A DNA stretch of 64,000 nt from Yersinia enterocolitica (GTDB lineage: Bacteria; Pseudomonadota; Gammaproteobacteria; Enterobacterales; Enterobacteriaceae). Both the position numbers and the translations under genes were made by a program. This document shows, one piece after another, positions 56,087 to 64,000 of this stretch; position 1 is the first letter of the stretch, and every line of letters begins with the position of its first letter. The notes below the pieces were generated by a model. It was not told where the DNA came from and made no database searches. It saw only the letters and a program-made list of their open reading frames with translations. The stretch is taken from the NCBI GenBank assembly GCA_002082245.2, contig NBTC02000002.1, forward strand, positions 2,170,001-2,234,000, given 5' to 3'.

Positions 56087-56824
56087 TGCAAATTCACCTG
56101 GTGCAATTTTGTGCCAGGTTTCATTACCTGTCAGGGGTTGAGTCGCAATCACCGTGACCACATCTTTGGGTGTGGTCTGGCGTTGAAAATCTATCTCAAC
56201 ATCTTGATCCAGTAAGGTCGCTTTACCAAAAGGTGCCCGGCGCGTAATCCAATACAGATTGGTCGAACAGAACGCCATCACAAAACGCCCATCCGAGAGC
56301 AACATATTAAAGACCCCTTTGGCCCGCAACTGCTCACATAGGGTAGCGATATAGCGGAATACCGCTGGCCAGTTACTGGGAGTACGAGGGTAGCGCTTTG
56401 CCAATTGATTAAGTAGCCAGCAGAAAGCATATTCGCTGTCAGTCTGACCGATAGGCCGGAAAGTACCGGTCTCTAATTGACGATAACCTTTAAGTTGGCC
56501 GTTATGGGCATACGTCCAGTTTCGTCCCCACATTTCGCGGGTAAAAGGGTGGGTATTCTCTAACGCCACTTCACCGCGATTTGCCTGACGGATATGAGAA
56601 ACCACCGCACAGGATTTTATCGGGTAGTCTTGTACCAAACGGGCTATGGGTGAATTAAAACTGGGTTGGGGATCTTTAAACGTGCGGCAACCATTACCTT
56701 CATAAAAGGTAATACCCCAGCCATCTTTATGTGGGCCAGTCCCCCCGCCCCTTTGCACTAGGCCGGTAAAGCTAAAGCAAATATCCGTGGGAACATTTGC
56801 GCTCATCCCGAGCAATTCGCACAT
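56060..56824 (-). CDS. yafJ: Class II glutamine amidotransferase YafJ
   Basis: A 254-residue Ntn-type glutaminase domain protein. The ATG at 56824 gives [14 protein letters not shown], so Cys2 becomes the N-terminal nucleophile after Met removal; GGGAGG lies 8 bases upstream. Further glutaminase motifs are [31 protein letters not shown] and [11 protein letters not shown]. There is no synthase domain, so the acceptor of the ammonia is unknown. The yafK-yafJ-gmhA-fadE neighbourhood is conserved with E. coli. Confidence 0.93.
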   Translation of the reverse strand: MCELLGMSANVPTDICFSFTGLVQRGGGTGPHKDGWGITFYEGNGCRTFKDPQPSFNSPIARLVQDYPIKSCAVVSHIRQANRGEVALENTHPFTREMWGRNWTYAHNGQLKGYRQLETGTFRPIGQTDSEYAFCWLLNQLAKRYPRTPSNWPAVFRYIATLCEQLRAKGVFNMLLSDGRFVMAFCSTNLYWITRRAPFGKATLLDQDVEIDFQRQTTPKDVVTVIATQPLTGNETWHKIAPGEFALFCFGERI

Positions 56825-56935
56825 AACCAACCTCCCGCGTATATCTTAGCTCTTGGTGTTGCAGCGTTGTAGCTGCTCTCGCTCACCGTCTAGGTGATCA
56901 ACGAGATTGATAATACCGTTGATCACCACGACATA

Positions 56936-57517
56936 TCAGGCTTTAACCATCTCTTTTTCAATCAATTGAATCAAGATATGAATCACTTTGATATGAATTT
57001 CCTGAATGCGATCGGCATAACCAAAATGGGGAACCCGAATTTCGATATCTGCCGTACCCGCCATTTTGCCACCGTCTTTACCCGTCAGGGTGATCACCTT
57101 CATCCCTTTGGCACGAGCAGCATCAATCGCCTTAATGACATTAGCTGAATTACCGGAAGTGGAAATACCGAGTAATACATCCCCTGCGCGGCCGACGGCT
57201 TCAACATAACGAGAGAAGATATAGTCATAACCAAAATCATTACTAACACAAGAGATATGGCTAACATCTGAAATAGCAATCGCCGGATAACCTGGACGAT
57301 TCTCGCGGTAGCGGCCGGTCAACTCTTCGGCAAAATGCATGGCATCACAATGGGAACCGCCATTACCGCATGACAAGACTTTACCGCCAGCCTTAAAAGA
57401 ATCAGCCAATAATACGGCTGCGCTCGCAATAGCATTGATATTGCTATCATCTTTCAAAAAGTTTGCCAGTGTGTCTGCTGCTTCATTCAATTCACTGCGG
57501 ATTAAATCCTGGTACAT
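56936..57517 (-). CDS. gmhA: Sedoheptulose-7-phosphate isomerase GmhA
   Basis: Converts sedoheptulose 7-phosphate to D-glycero-manno-heptose 7-phosphate, the first step of LPS inner-core heptose synthesis. It has 193 residues, as in E. coli, with a single SIS domain. Motifs are [32 protein letters not shown] and [14 protein letters not shown] (phosphosugar site). Metal-site His residues are near the end of the protein ([11 protein letters not shown]). It lies divergent from fadE, as in E. coli. Confidence 0.97.
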   Translation of the reverse strand: MYQDLIRSELNEAADTLANFLKDDSNINAIASAAVLLADSFKAGGKVLSCGNGGSHCDAMHFAEELTGRYRENRPGYPAIAISDVSHISCVSNDFGYDYIFSRYVEAVGRAGDVLLGISTSGNSANVIKAIDAARAKGMKVITLTGKDGGKMAGTADIEIRVPHFGYADRIQEIHIKVIHILIQLIEKEMVKA

Positions 57518-57716
57518 GGGAGCCTCTTTATAGTTCTATGGCATCGATATTCATCAGCCGTCAGTGTACCGGATAGCATAAACAGCGAGAAGCACTGTAA
57601 TGAATAAGACATAAGAGTTTTAACTATTAATGCGGGCAGTTTGTGAGATGAGTTGTAAATAACATGTAATGGTATTGATAAAAATAATGAGATGGACTAC
57701 AACAAATGTATCTCTC

Positions 57717-57732
57717 AACAGGTCAGACCTCC
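57717..57732 (+). promoter_or_regulatory. FadR-operator-like site upstream of fadE
   Basis: AACAGGTCAGACCTCCT contains the symmetric core GGTCAGACC (57721-57729), close to the FadR consensus TGGTCNGACC. It lies about 25 bp before the fadE start, where it could block transcription when fatty acids are absent. Confidence 0.6.
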
Positions 57733-57752
57733 TACATCTCAGGAGCTTCACT

Positions 57753-60200
57753 ATGATGGTTCTTAGCATTGTTGCCTTACTGGTTCTTATTGGTGTGCTG
57801 TTCTATCACCAGGTGAACCTCTATCTCAGTAGTTTGATTCTTGTCGTTTACACCGCCGCGATGGGAGCGTTGCAGTTATGGTCATTCTGGGCATTATTGC
57901 CTCTGGTGATTGTTTTGCTACCCCTGACGCTGACCCCACTGCGCCAGTCACTGTTTTCTGCACCAGCATTGCGCATGTTCCGTAAAGTCATGCCTGCGAT
58001 GTCACGCACCGAAAAAGAAGCGATTGATGCAGGTACCACTTGGTGGGAAGGTGATTTATTCCAGGGCCAGCCTGACTGGAAGAAACTGCATAACTACCCA
58101 AAACCGCAGTTAACTGCCGAAGAACAAGCTTTTATTGATGGGCCGGTAGAAGAAGCCTGTCGTATGGCTAATGACTTCCAAATTACCCACGAACTGGCTG
58201 ACTTGCCGCCAGAACTGTGGGCGTATCTGAAAGAACACCGCTTCTTTGCGATGATCATTAAGAAAGAGTACGGCGGCCTTGATTTCTCAGCTTATGCTCA
58301 GGCACGTGTACTGCAAAAACTGTCTGGCGTGTCTGGCATTTTGGCCATCACTGTTGGTGTACCTAACTCTCTCGGCCCCGGCGAATTGCTGCAACACTAC
58401 GGCACTGAAGAGCAAAAAAATCATTATTTGCCTGGTTTGGCTCGTGGCGACGAGATCCCTTGTTTCGCCCTAACCAGCCCAGAAGCGGGTTCTGATGCCG
58501 GCGCAATCCCAGATACCGGCACCGTCTGTATGGGCGAATGGCAAGGTAAGCAGGTACTGGGCATGCGCCTGACCTGGAATAAACGCTATATCACCCTCGC
58601 CCCGATCGCCACAGTGCTCGGGCTGGCGTTCAAACTGTCTGACCCTGAACATCTGTTGGGCGATACCGTTGATTTAGGCATCACCTGTGCGCTGATCCCA
58701 ACCAACACCCCTGGGGTGGAAATTGGTCGTCGTCACTTCCCACTGAATGTGCCATTCCAAAATGGCCCGACCCGTGGCAACGATATCTTTGTGCCGATTG
58801 ATTACATCATCGGCGGGCCAAAAATGGCTGGGCAGGGCTGGCGCATGCTGGTGGAATGCCTGTCTGTTGGCCGCGGGATTACCTTGCCGTCCAATGCCAC
58901 TGGTAGCTTAAAAAGTGTGGCGATGGGGATCGGTGCTTACGCCTATATTCGTCGTCAGTTCAAAATCTCAATCGGTAAAATGGAAGGGATTGAAGAGCCG
59001 TTGGCGCGAATCGCCGGTAATGCTTATGTGATGGACGCGGCGGCAACCTTAATTACCAGCGGTATTATGCTAGGTGAGAAACCGGCGGTGTTATCCGCTA
59101 TCGTTAAATATCACTGTACCCACCGTGGTCAACGCGCTGTGATGGATGCCATGGATATTGCCGGCGGTAAAGGGATCTGCCTTGGTCCGGCCAACTTCGT
59201 AGCCCGTGGCTACCAAGGTGCCCCTATCGGTATCACCGTTGAAGGCGCTAACATTCTGACCCGTAGCATGATTATCTTCGGCCAGGGGGCAATCCGTTGC
59301 CATCCGTTTGTTCTGGATGAAATGGCAGCAGCACAATCTAATGATGTTGCCGCCTTCGATAAAGCGCTGTTCGGTCATTTGGGCCATGTGGGTAGCAGCA
59401 AAATCCGTAGTTTCTGGTTGGGGCTGACCAATGGCCGCACCAGTGCCACACCAACCAAAGACAGCACTCGCCGTTATTACCAGCATCTGAACCGCCTGAG
59501 CGCCAATTTAGCTTTACTGTCTGATGTCTCAATGGGGGTGTTGGGTGGCAGCCTGAAACGTCGTGAACGTATCTCTGCCCGTCTGGGGGATATTCTCAGC
59601 CAAATGTATCTGGCATCAGCAACGTTGAAACGCTATGAAGACGAAGGCCGCCAAAAAGAAGATCTGCCGCTGGTTCATTGGGGTGTGCAGGATGCCCTGC
59701 ATCAGGCAGAGCAGGCTCTGGATGATTTACTGCGTAACTTCCCAAATGGCGTTATTGCCGGGTTAATGCGGTTGGTGGTCTTCCCGTTTGGTCGCGTACA
59801 TCAGGCACCGTCAGACCAGTTGGACCATCAACTGGCGCAGTTACTGCAAGTACCGTCAGCAACCCGCAGCCGTATTGGTCGTGGTCAGTATCTGACACCG
59901 AGCGAGTTTAATCCAGTAGGTTTGCTGGAAGCCGCTTTGCAAGATGTGATTGCAGCAGAGCCAATTCATAAGCGCCTGAGTAAAGAAGCGGGTAAAAGCC
60001 TGCCATTTACTCGCCTGGATGTGCTGGCAAAAAATGCGCTGGCTGAAGGGAAAATCAATGTTGAAGAGGCCGCTATTTTGACTAAAGCAGAAGAGAGTCG
60101 CCTGCGCTCAATTAATGTCGATGAGTTTGCAGCCGATGCCTTGGCAGCCAAGCCCGCACTAAAGCAGCCAACCAAACAACGGCAAACTGAAGCAGCGTAA
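57753..60200 (+). CDS. fadE: Acyl-CoA dehydrogenase FadE
   Basis: The first enzyme of each beta-oxidation cycle, FAD-dependent, using long- and medium-chain acyl-CoA. The ATG at 57753 gives [20 protein letters not shown] and 815 residues (E. coli 814) with AGGAG upstream; the frame is open to 57669. Two N-terminal membrane segments precede the dehydrogenase core, which has [17 protein letters not shown] (FAD/substrate loop), [13 protein letters not shown] and [26 protein letters not shown], where the catalytic Glu is expected. The 250-residue C-terminal extension is typical of FadE. Confidence 0.97.
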   Translation: MMVLSIVALLVLIGVLFYHQVNLYLSSLILVVYTAAMGALQLWSFWALLPLVIVLLPLTLTPLRQSLFSAPALRMFRKVMPAMSRTEKEAIDAGTTWWEGDLFQGQPDWKKLHNYPKPQLTAEEQAFIDGPVEEACRMANDFQITHELADLPPELWAYLKEHRFFAMIIKKEYGGLDFSAYAQARVLQKLSGVSGILAITVGVPNSLGPGELLQHYGTEEQKNHYLPGLARGDEIPCFALTSPEAGSDAGAIPDTGTVCMGEWQGKQVLGMRLTWNKRYITLAPIATVLGLAFKLSDPEHLLGDTVDLGITCALIPTNTPGVEIGRRHFPLNVPFQNGPTRGNDIFVPIDYIIGGPKMAGQGWRMLVECLSVGRGITLPSNATGSLKSVAMGIGAYAYIRRQFKISIGKMEGIEEPLARIAGNAYVMDAAATLITSGIMLGEKPAVLSAIVKYHCTHRGQRAVMDAMDIAGGKGICLGPANFVARGYQGAPIGITVEGANILTRSMIIFGQGAIRCHPFVLDEMAAAQSNDVAAFDKALFGHLGHVGSSKIRSFWLGLTNGRTSATPTKDSTRRYYQHLNRLSANLALLSDVSMGVLGGSLKRRERISARLGDILSQMYLASATLKRYEDEGRQKEDLPLVHWGVQDALHQAEQALDDLLRNFPNGVIAGLMRLVVFPFGRVHQAPSDQLDHQLAQLLQVPSATRSRIGRGQYLTPSEFNPVGLLEAALQDVIAAEPIHKRLSKEAGKSLPFTRLDVLAKNALAEGKINVEEAAILTKAEESRLRSINVDEFAADALAAKPALKQPTKQRQTEAA

Positions 60201-60233
60201 TAAATAAGTCTTATTGATGTTAGTGTCTACTCA

Positions 60234-60259
60234 AGCCTCCGATTCAGGAGGCTTTTTTT
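60234..60259 (+). terminator. Rho-independent terminator of fadE
   Basis: Perfect 7-bp stem AGCCTCC/GGAGGCT (60234-60240 with 60247-60253) followed by a run of seven T. It ends at the stop codon of the convergent glycosyltransferase gene. Confidence 0.9.
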
Positions 60260-62111
60260 ATCCTCTTTCAGCACCACAATCATCAAGCAGGCCTCTAATA
60301 ATTAGCCCGAATTGCTCAGGTTTCCCGCTAAACAGCACATTATCAGGCTGAATTGTTAACAACTGGCGACGTAGGCTATTACGCCACTCAATATCGGTGA
60401 TCAGCCGCACGGTAACCGCAATATACTCAGCCAAATCATGTGCAATCAACTCCTCAGATAATCCCAGCCGACGGAACAATCCCTCATCGATATGTTCGTG
60501 TACTTCAGCCCCACTCAGGCAAACACCGGGTAACCCCTGACGCACAGTATCGACGATGCCATTGGTATTGCCGAAAGGAAAAGGATTAATAAACAGGTCA
60601 CACTGATTAATGACCAATAAATAGTCCTGATAGGCCAAATGCTCATAGATTTTAGCTTGAGGGATAACAGCATTAACGGCTTTTTCCATCACTCGATGGG
60701 TAATTCCCCAGCAAAAACCCACCAAAAAATGAAATATCACCGGCGTTGATGTTTGCCGGGCAATCTCAGCACAGGTATCGATAAAGCGAGGGTTAATTTT
60801 CATCGCCGAGGCACAAACCGCGATATGTACCGCTGGGCGCTCATCGAAATGTTGTATCGGTTCCGGCTGGCAAATATTGGCAGGCGGCACATAGGGCAGA
60901 CAGTCCTTGGGTAACGCAACCACTTTTTCGGAGAAACACTGAGGATCCCCCAGATAATCCTCTTCCACTAATACCGCATCAATATAGCTGGAATGGGTCG
61001 TTGCCGGATGGCCTAGTGCCATTATCTGTAAGGGCGCTAAGCGTAAATTAGTCAGTGCAATGGTGAGTGGAAACATCCCGACACTGGGGAAGTAGATAAC
61101 ATCCGGTCGCAATTGTTGCGCCAATGCCACAATAGCCTCAACCGCCCCCGCCCGCTGGACCTCGGTAAAATCATCAAAAACGTCACGGGTGATGGCATCA
61201 GTGGCCCCCACAATGGTGACGCCATGGGTGGAAAACTGCTCACGCGCGGCGCGCAACGTACTGGAGTGAGTACGGTAAATAGAATGGCCGCTGTTAAACC
61301 ACTCCAGGATAACCAGCATCAATGGTTTATCCCGCGCAGGTGGGAGGGAGTGGTTATCAGATAGCCCATTGCGCAGCAGCGTGTTACGTAAGTGAAAATT
61401 AATACTGCGTTTTATGGCGTGTTTTGCTGCTCTATCTGCATAACTGCAATGCATATAAACATCGTGCAGGATGCGTTCAGGTAAGCCCTCAAGATTCTCT
61501 AGCGTTAGTAGTTTTTCAGGTAACCACTCTAATAGCCGCTCACGTTTCGCATGCCCAGCAGCGCTGGGTAAAATACGTGGCGACAGTAACGCCAGAAACA
61601 GTGCCGCGGCCACAGGGGGATTAAATTGCCACAATATATCCGGCTGAAGCGGAATACCCGATTCAGGTAAATACATCAGGCAAAATTTCAGAAAATTATG
61701 GTGCTCAAAGCGCAAAGGATGGGCGCATCCCTCCCCCGCTTGATTAAGGTTGGTAATCACATGATCCGCATGGCCAAAAGGTGATGCGGCAAATATCAAC
61801 GCTATCCAGCGATGGAAATTAATCAGTTGTAAAAAACCTTTATCGGATACCACAAAACCAGGATCAGAAAGTAGGTTGCCAATAGCCGCAGCCAGGCGAT
61901 TACAGTAATGCTCCTGTTGCTGTACCGATTGATGCTTAAGCGAAAAAACATCCCAGCGGCCATATTGGCGGTCCAGTTGCTCCAACATCAAGACCAGTAA
62001 TCGCCCCGCCTCCTCATAGCGCCGCACACACACTAAAAACTCGAAATAGGGTAATGAAAATGCGGTCGACTGCTCTACCGTTGATGCTAATTCAGCCGTT
62101 TTTTCCACCAT
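60258..62111 (-). CDS. HMW1C-family protein N-glycosyltransferase (GT41)
   Basis: A 617-residue cytoplasmic enzyme that transfers glucose (from UDP-Glc) or galactose directly to Asn of N-X-S/T sequons, without lipid carrier. The N-terminal helical AAD-like domain (about 1-230) is followed by a GT-B fold. Diagnostic blocks are CASAMKINPRFID (nucleotide-sugar Lys, near residue 427), NPFPFGNTNGIVDTVRQGLPG and GAEVHEHIDEGLFRRLGL. These match Haemophilus HMW1C and Actinobacillus NGT. No membrane segment is visible. It lies 88 bp after the adhesin gene on the same strand, which in this family is its usual substrate. The ATG at 62111 has AGGTGAG ten bases upstream. Confidence 0.93.
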   Translation of the reverse strand: MVEKTAELASTVEQSTAFSLPYFEFLVCVRRYEEAGRLLVLMLEQLDRQYGRWDVFSLKHQSVQQQEHYCNRLAAAIGNLLSDPGFVVSDKGFLQLINFHRWIALIFAASPFGHADHVITNLNQAGEGCAHPLRFEHHNFLKFCLMYLPESGIPLQPDILWQFNPPVAAALFLALLSPRILPSAAGHAKRERLLEWLPEKLLTLENLEGLPERILHDVYMHCSYADRAAKHAIKRSINFHLRNTLLRNGLSDNHSLPPARDKPLMLVILEWFNSGHSIYRTHSSTLRAAREQFSTHGVTIVGATDAITRDVFDDFTEVQRAGAVEAIVALAQQLRPDVIYFPSVGMFPLTIALTNLRLAPLQIMALGHPATTHSSYIDAVLVEEDYLGDPQCFSEKVVALPKDCLPYVPPANICQPEPIQHFDERPAVHIAVCASAMKINPRFIDTCAEIARQTSTPVIFHFLVGFCWGITHRVMEKAVNAVIPQAKIYEHLAYQDYLLVINQCDLFINPFPFGNTNGIVDTVRQGLPGVCLSGAEVHEHIDEGLFRRLGLSEELIAHDLAEYIAVTVRLITDIEWRNSLRRQLLTIQPDNVLFSGKPEQFGLIIRGLLDDCGAERG

Positions 62112-62181
62112 TGTCAGCTCACCTTGTCACATCGACATCACGATTTCTCTAGCAAATTTAGAGAGTTAAAAATCCATTACT

Positions 62182-62204
62182 CCTGACCCGATATTTTAGT
62201 CAGG
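62182..62204 (-). promoter_or_regulatory. Small hairpin at the end of the adhesin gene
   Basis: CCTGAC (62182-62187) pairs with GTCAGG (62199-62204), enclosing the adhesin stop region. On the minus strand a T5 run follows some 10 bases later. It may partially limit read-through into the glycosyltransferase gene. The stem is only 6 bp. Confidence 0.35.
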
Positions 62205-64000
62205 GGTTCCACTTACCGAGAACATGGGTCCCGCATAGCTCGTGCTCATTGGTAACCTGTTCGGAGGTTATACCCTTAGGAATACAAACCGTGAGGCTGA
62301 TATGGTCTGTACTATCATGCTCATATTCAGTCAGGATAGAGGGCGGTAAAGTTTGTGTTTCGAGGGCGCCGAGAATTTGATTTCGTCTTATGAGTAACGA
62401 GGCTGATTCCCCCCCCTCCTGAGACTGAGCTACCTGCGTACTATCTCCAGTCGATTTCTCACCGGGGTTAGGGGCCGACCTGACTTTACCGCCAAAATTA
62501 TTTTTATTAACAGGTTTGCCATTGATAATCACATTGTCACCAATATTCTCCGGCAAGGTGAAAAACACCGATGGCTTATATGAGCCGGTATTCCCGCCAA
62601 GCGTAATGTCAGTTATCGCTGCATAATCATTGAGGAAAATACCATGAGTATTACCGGAACGGCCGTTCACCCTCCCCCCACTAATTGGGCCACCAATATG
62701 CACACCATGACCATCACCTGCGGCATCACCATTAATCGTCGTATTGCCGCTGTTGAATACTAGCCCCGTGATCTCCACGCCATGACCATCGCTGGCATTA
62801 CCGCCTAAGGTGGTGTCATTCAGCGTATTGTTGCCGCCGAACTGAACACCGGTGCCTTTCTCACCGCTAGCATTGCCGATCACCGTCAGCAGATCATCCG
62901 CTGCAGGGCCACTGAGCGAGGCGTTTTCACCAATATCAACACCGGTGCCATTAGTGGTATCGCCTTGCACCACGCTGCCGTTGCCACCTGTCAGATTAGC
63001 GGCGAACTCTACCCCCTTACCGTCCGGGCTGTTACCGTTGAGGATGGCGTGGTCCAGATTACTGTCATTTGCCACCTTGATGCCGCTGCCATTAGCTGAT
63101 GTACCATTAATTGTGCCGCCACTGACTGCCCCTCCAAGCTGGACACCGTTGCCATTCTCCGATTGCCCCCCAATCGTGGTATTACCTTCATTTTGTAGTA
63201 AGCCATTAATATCCACCCCGGTGCCGTTAGTGGCATTCCCCGTCAGGGTGGTGTTATCAAGGAGATTGATACCGTCAAGCTGCACGCCGGTGCCATTCTC
63301 GCCGGTGGCGTTGCCGGTAACATTGAGCAGATCACCCAGGCCACCGCCCTCCAGGAGGATTTGTTTACCAATGTCCACCCCGGTGCCGTTAGTGGTATCG
63401 CCCTGTACCGCACTGCCATTGCGGCCAGTGAGGTTACCGGCGATCTCCACCCCCTTACCGTCCGGGCTGTTGCCGTTGAGGATGGCGTGGTCCAGATTAC
63501 TGTCATTTGCCACCTTGATGCCGCTGCCATTAGCTGATGTACCATTAATTGTGCCGCCACTGACTGCCCCTCCAAGCTGGACACCGTTGCCATTCTCCGA
63601 TTGACCCCCAATCGTGGTGTTACCTTCATTTTGTAGTAAGCCATTAATATCCACCCCGGTGCCGTTAGTGGCATTCCCCGTTAGGGTGGTGTTATCAAGG
63701 AGATTGATACCGTCAAACTGCACGCCGGTGCCATTCTCGCCGGTGGCGTTGCCGGTAACATTGAGCAGGTCACCCAGGCCACCGCCCTCCAGGAGGATTT
63801 GTTTACCAATGTCCACCCCGGTGCCGTTAGTGGTATCGCCCTGTACCGCACTGCCATTGCGGCCAGTGAGGTTACCGGCGATCTCCACCCCTTTGCCGTC
63901 AGAGCTGTTACCGTTAATGATGGTGTTATTAAGTTGGATATCACCATCAACTTTGACACCCGTCCCCCTGTCCGAGTTGCCATTAACCGTGCCGCCAGCG
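62200..64000 (-). CDS. Repetitive sequon-rich surface protein, 3' part (probable HMW/TpsA-type adhesin)
   Basis: The frame runs from the stop at 62200 to the right edge (600 codons visible), so the start and any secretion domain lie outside. Two near-identical 147-residue repeats (63888-63448 and 63447-63007) and a diverged third unit follow a 37-residue tail of an earlier one. Each repeat holds short strands of the NGTGVDI or NGSGIKV type that suggest a beta-helix. It also holds 13 N-X-S/T sequons (NLT, NGS, NGT, NVT, NAT, NTT, NDS and others). The C-terminal 60 residues differ: GGESASLLIRRNQILGAL, then two Cys 17 residues apart near the end (CIPKG and LCGTHVLGKW). There is no membrane barrel. 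It lies just upstream of the HMW1C-type glycosyltransferase, its likely modifier. Exact family and N-terminus are unseen. Confidence 0.85.
   Translation of the reverse strand, partial: AGGTVNGNSDRGTGVKVDGDIQLNNTIINGNSSDGKGVEIAGNLTGRNGSAVQGDTTNGTGVDIGKQILLEGGGLGDLLNVTGNATGENGTGVQFDGINLLDNTTLTGNATNGTGVDINGLLQNEGNTTIGGQSENGNGVQLGGAVSGGTINGTSANGSGIKVANDSNLDHAILNGNSPDGKGVEIAGNLTGRNGSAVQGDTTNGTGVDIGKQILLEGGGLGDLLNVTGNATGENGTGVQLDGINLLDNTTLTGNATNGTGVDINGLLQNEGNTTIGGQSENGNGVQLGGAVSGGTINGTSANGSGIKVANDSNLDHAILNGNSPDGKGVEFAANLTGGNGSVVQGDTTNGTGVDIGENASLSGPAADDLLTVIGNASGEKGTGVQFGGNNTLNDTTLGGNASDGHGVEITGLVFNSGNTTINGDAAGDGHGVHIGGPISGGRVNGRSGNTHGIFLNDYAAITDITLGGNTGSYKPSVFFTLPENIGDNVIINGKPVNKNNFGGKVRSAPNPGEKSTGDSTQVAQSQEGGESASLLIRRNQILGALETQTLPPSILTEYEHDSTDHISLTVCIPKGITSEQVTNEHELCGTHVLGKWNP
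63007..63888. repeat. Tandem 441-bp repeats in the adhesin gene
   Basis: Two adjacent 441-bp units (63007-63447 and 63448-63888) differ at only a few bases. A third, diverged unit follows toward 62590, and a fourth begins at the right edge. The units keep the reading frame (147 codons each), so gain or loss by recombination would alter length without frameshift. Confidence 0.92.

Noticed and set aside
62852..63604. Long plus-strand frame of 250 codons, rich in Pro and Leu
   Set aside because: It is antisense to the repeats of the adhesin; its periodicity simply mirrors the 441-bp repeats and it has no plausible start or family.

Overview
The window is a 64-kb stretch of enterobacterial chromosome, almost certainly from the genus Yersinia. 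It has moderate G+C, and the gene blocks match Escherichia coli in order and protein sequence (sbcDC/phoBR/brnQ/proY/malZ; mak/rdgC/ppnP/aroL; proBA/crl/frsA/gpt/pepD; dinB; dpaA/yafJ/gmhA/fadE). Three features are typical of Yersinia rather than E. coli: a complete Na+-translocating NQR operon, ERIC palindromic elements, and an HMW1C-type glycosyltransferase. The species cannot be fixed from the sequence alone. No tRNA, rRNA, CRISPR array, insertion sequence or prophage was seen.

Layout. 1-9.1 kb (minus strand): the 3' part of a short-chain dehydrogenase, malZ with MalT-box-like sites, proY, brnQ, an extra PstS-like phosphate-binding protein, then phoR and phoB behind a Pho box. 9.3-14.3 kb (plus): the sbcDC nuclease operon, with SbcC enlarged by glutamine-rich coiled coil. 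14.3-18.1 kb: tandem ERIC elements that run into the end of mak, then rdgC, ppnP, an unlisted 38-codon membrane peptide and aroL. 18.2-21.9 kb: an accessory patch with a decayed TonB-receptor fragment, two methyltransferases, a BhsA-like periplasmic peptide, a GNAT acetyltransferase whose ribosome-binding site lies in an ERIC remnant, and a small membrane protein. 22.0-30.6 kb: one giant gene for a cyclic beta-1,2-glucan synthase. 31.0-31.8 kb: ycgR behind a sigma-28 promoter.

32.2-36.5 kb: a GntR/UTRA regulator and a pseudouridine catabolic cluster (kinase with N-terminal winged helix, glycosidase PsuG, CNT transporter). 36.9-43.6 kb: proBA, crl, frsA, gpt and divergent pepD. 43.7-47.5 kb: dinB behind a LexA box, a dehydratase remnant, ddlA, and a secreted GDPD-fold protein that lacks most catalytic residues. 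47.7-54.9 kb: nqrABCDEF-apbE-nqrM, the sodium pump with its flavin transferase and maturation factor. 55.3-60.2 kb: dpaA, yafJ, gmhA and fadE.

60.3-64.0 kb: the most interesting region. A cytoplasmic HMW1C-like N-glucosyltransferase follows the 3' end of a repetitive surface protein made of near-identical 147-residue repeats, each carrying 13 N-X-S/T sequons. This looks like an enzyme and its dedicated, very densely glycosylatable adhesin. The adhesin's 5' end lies beyond the window.
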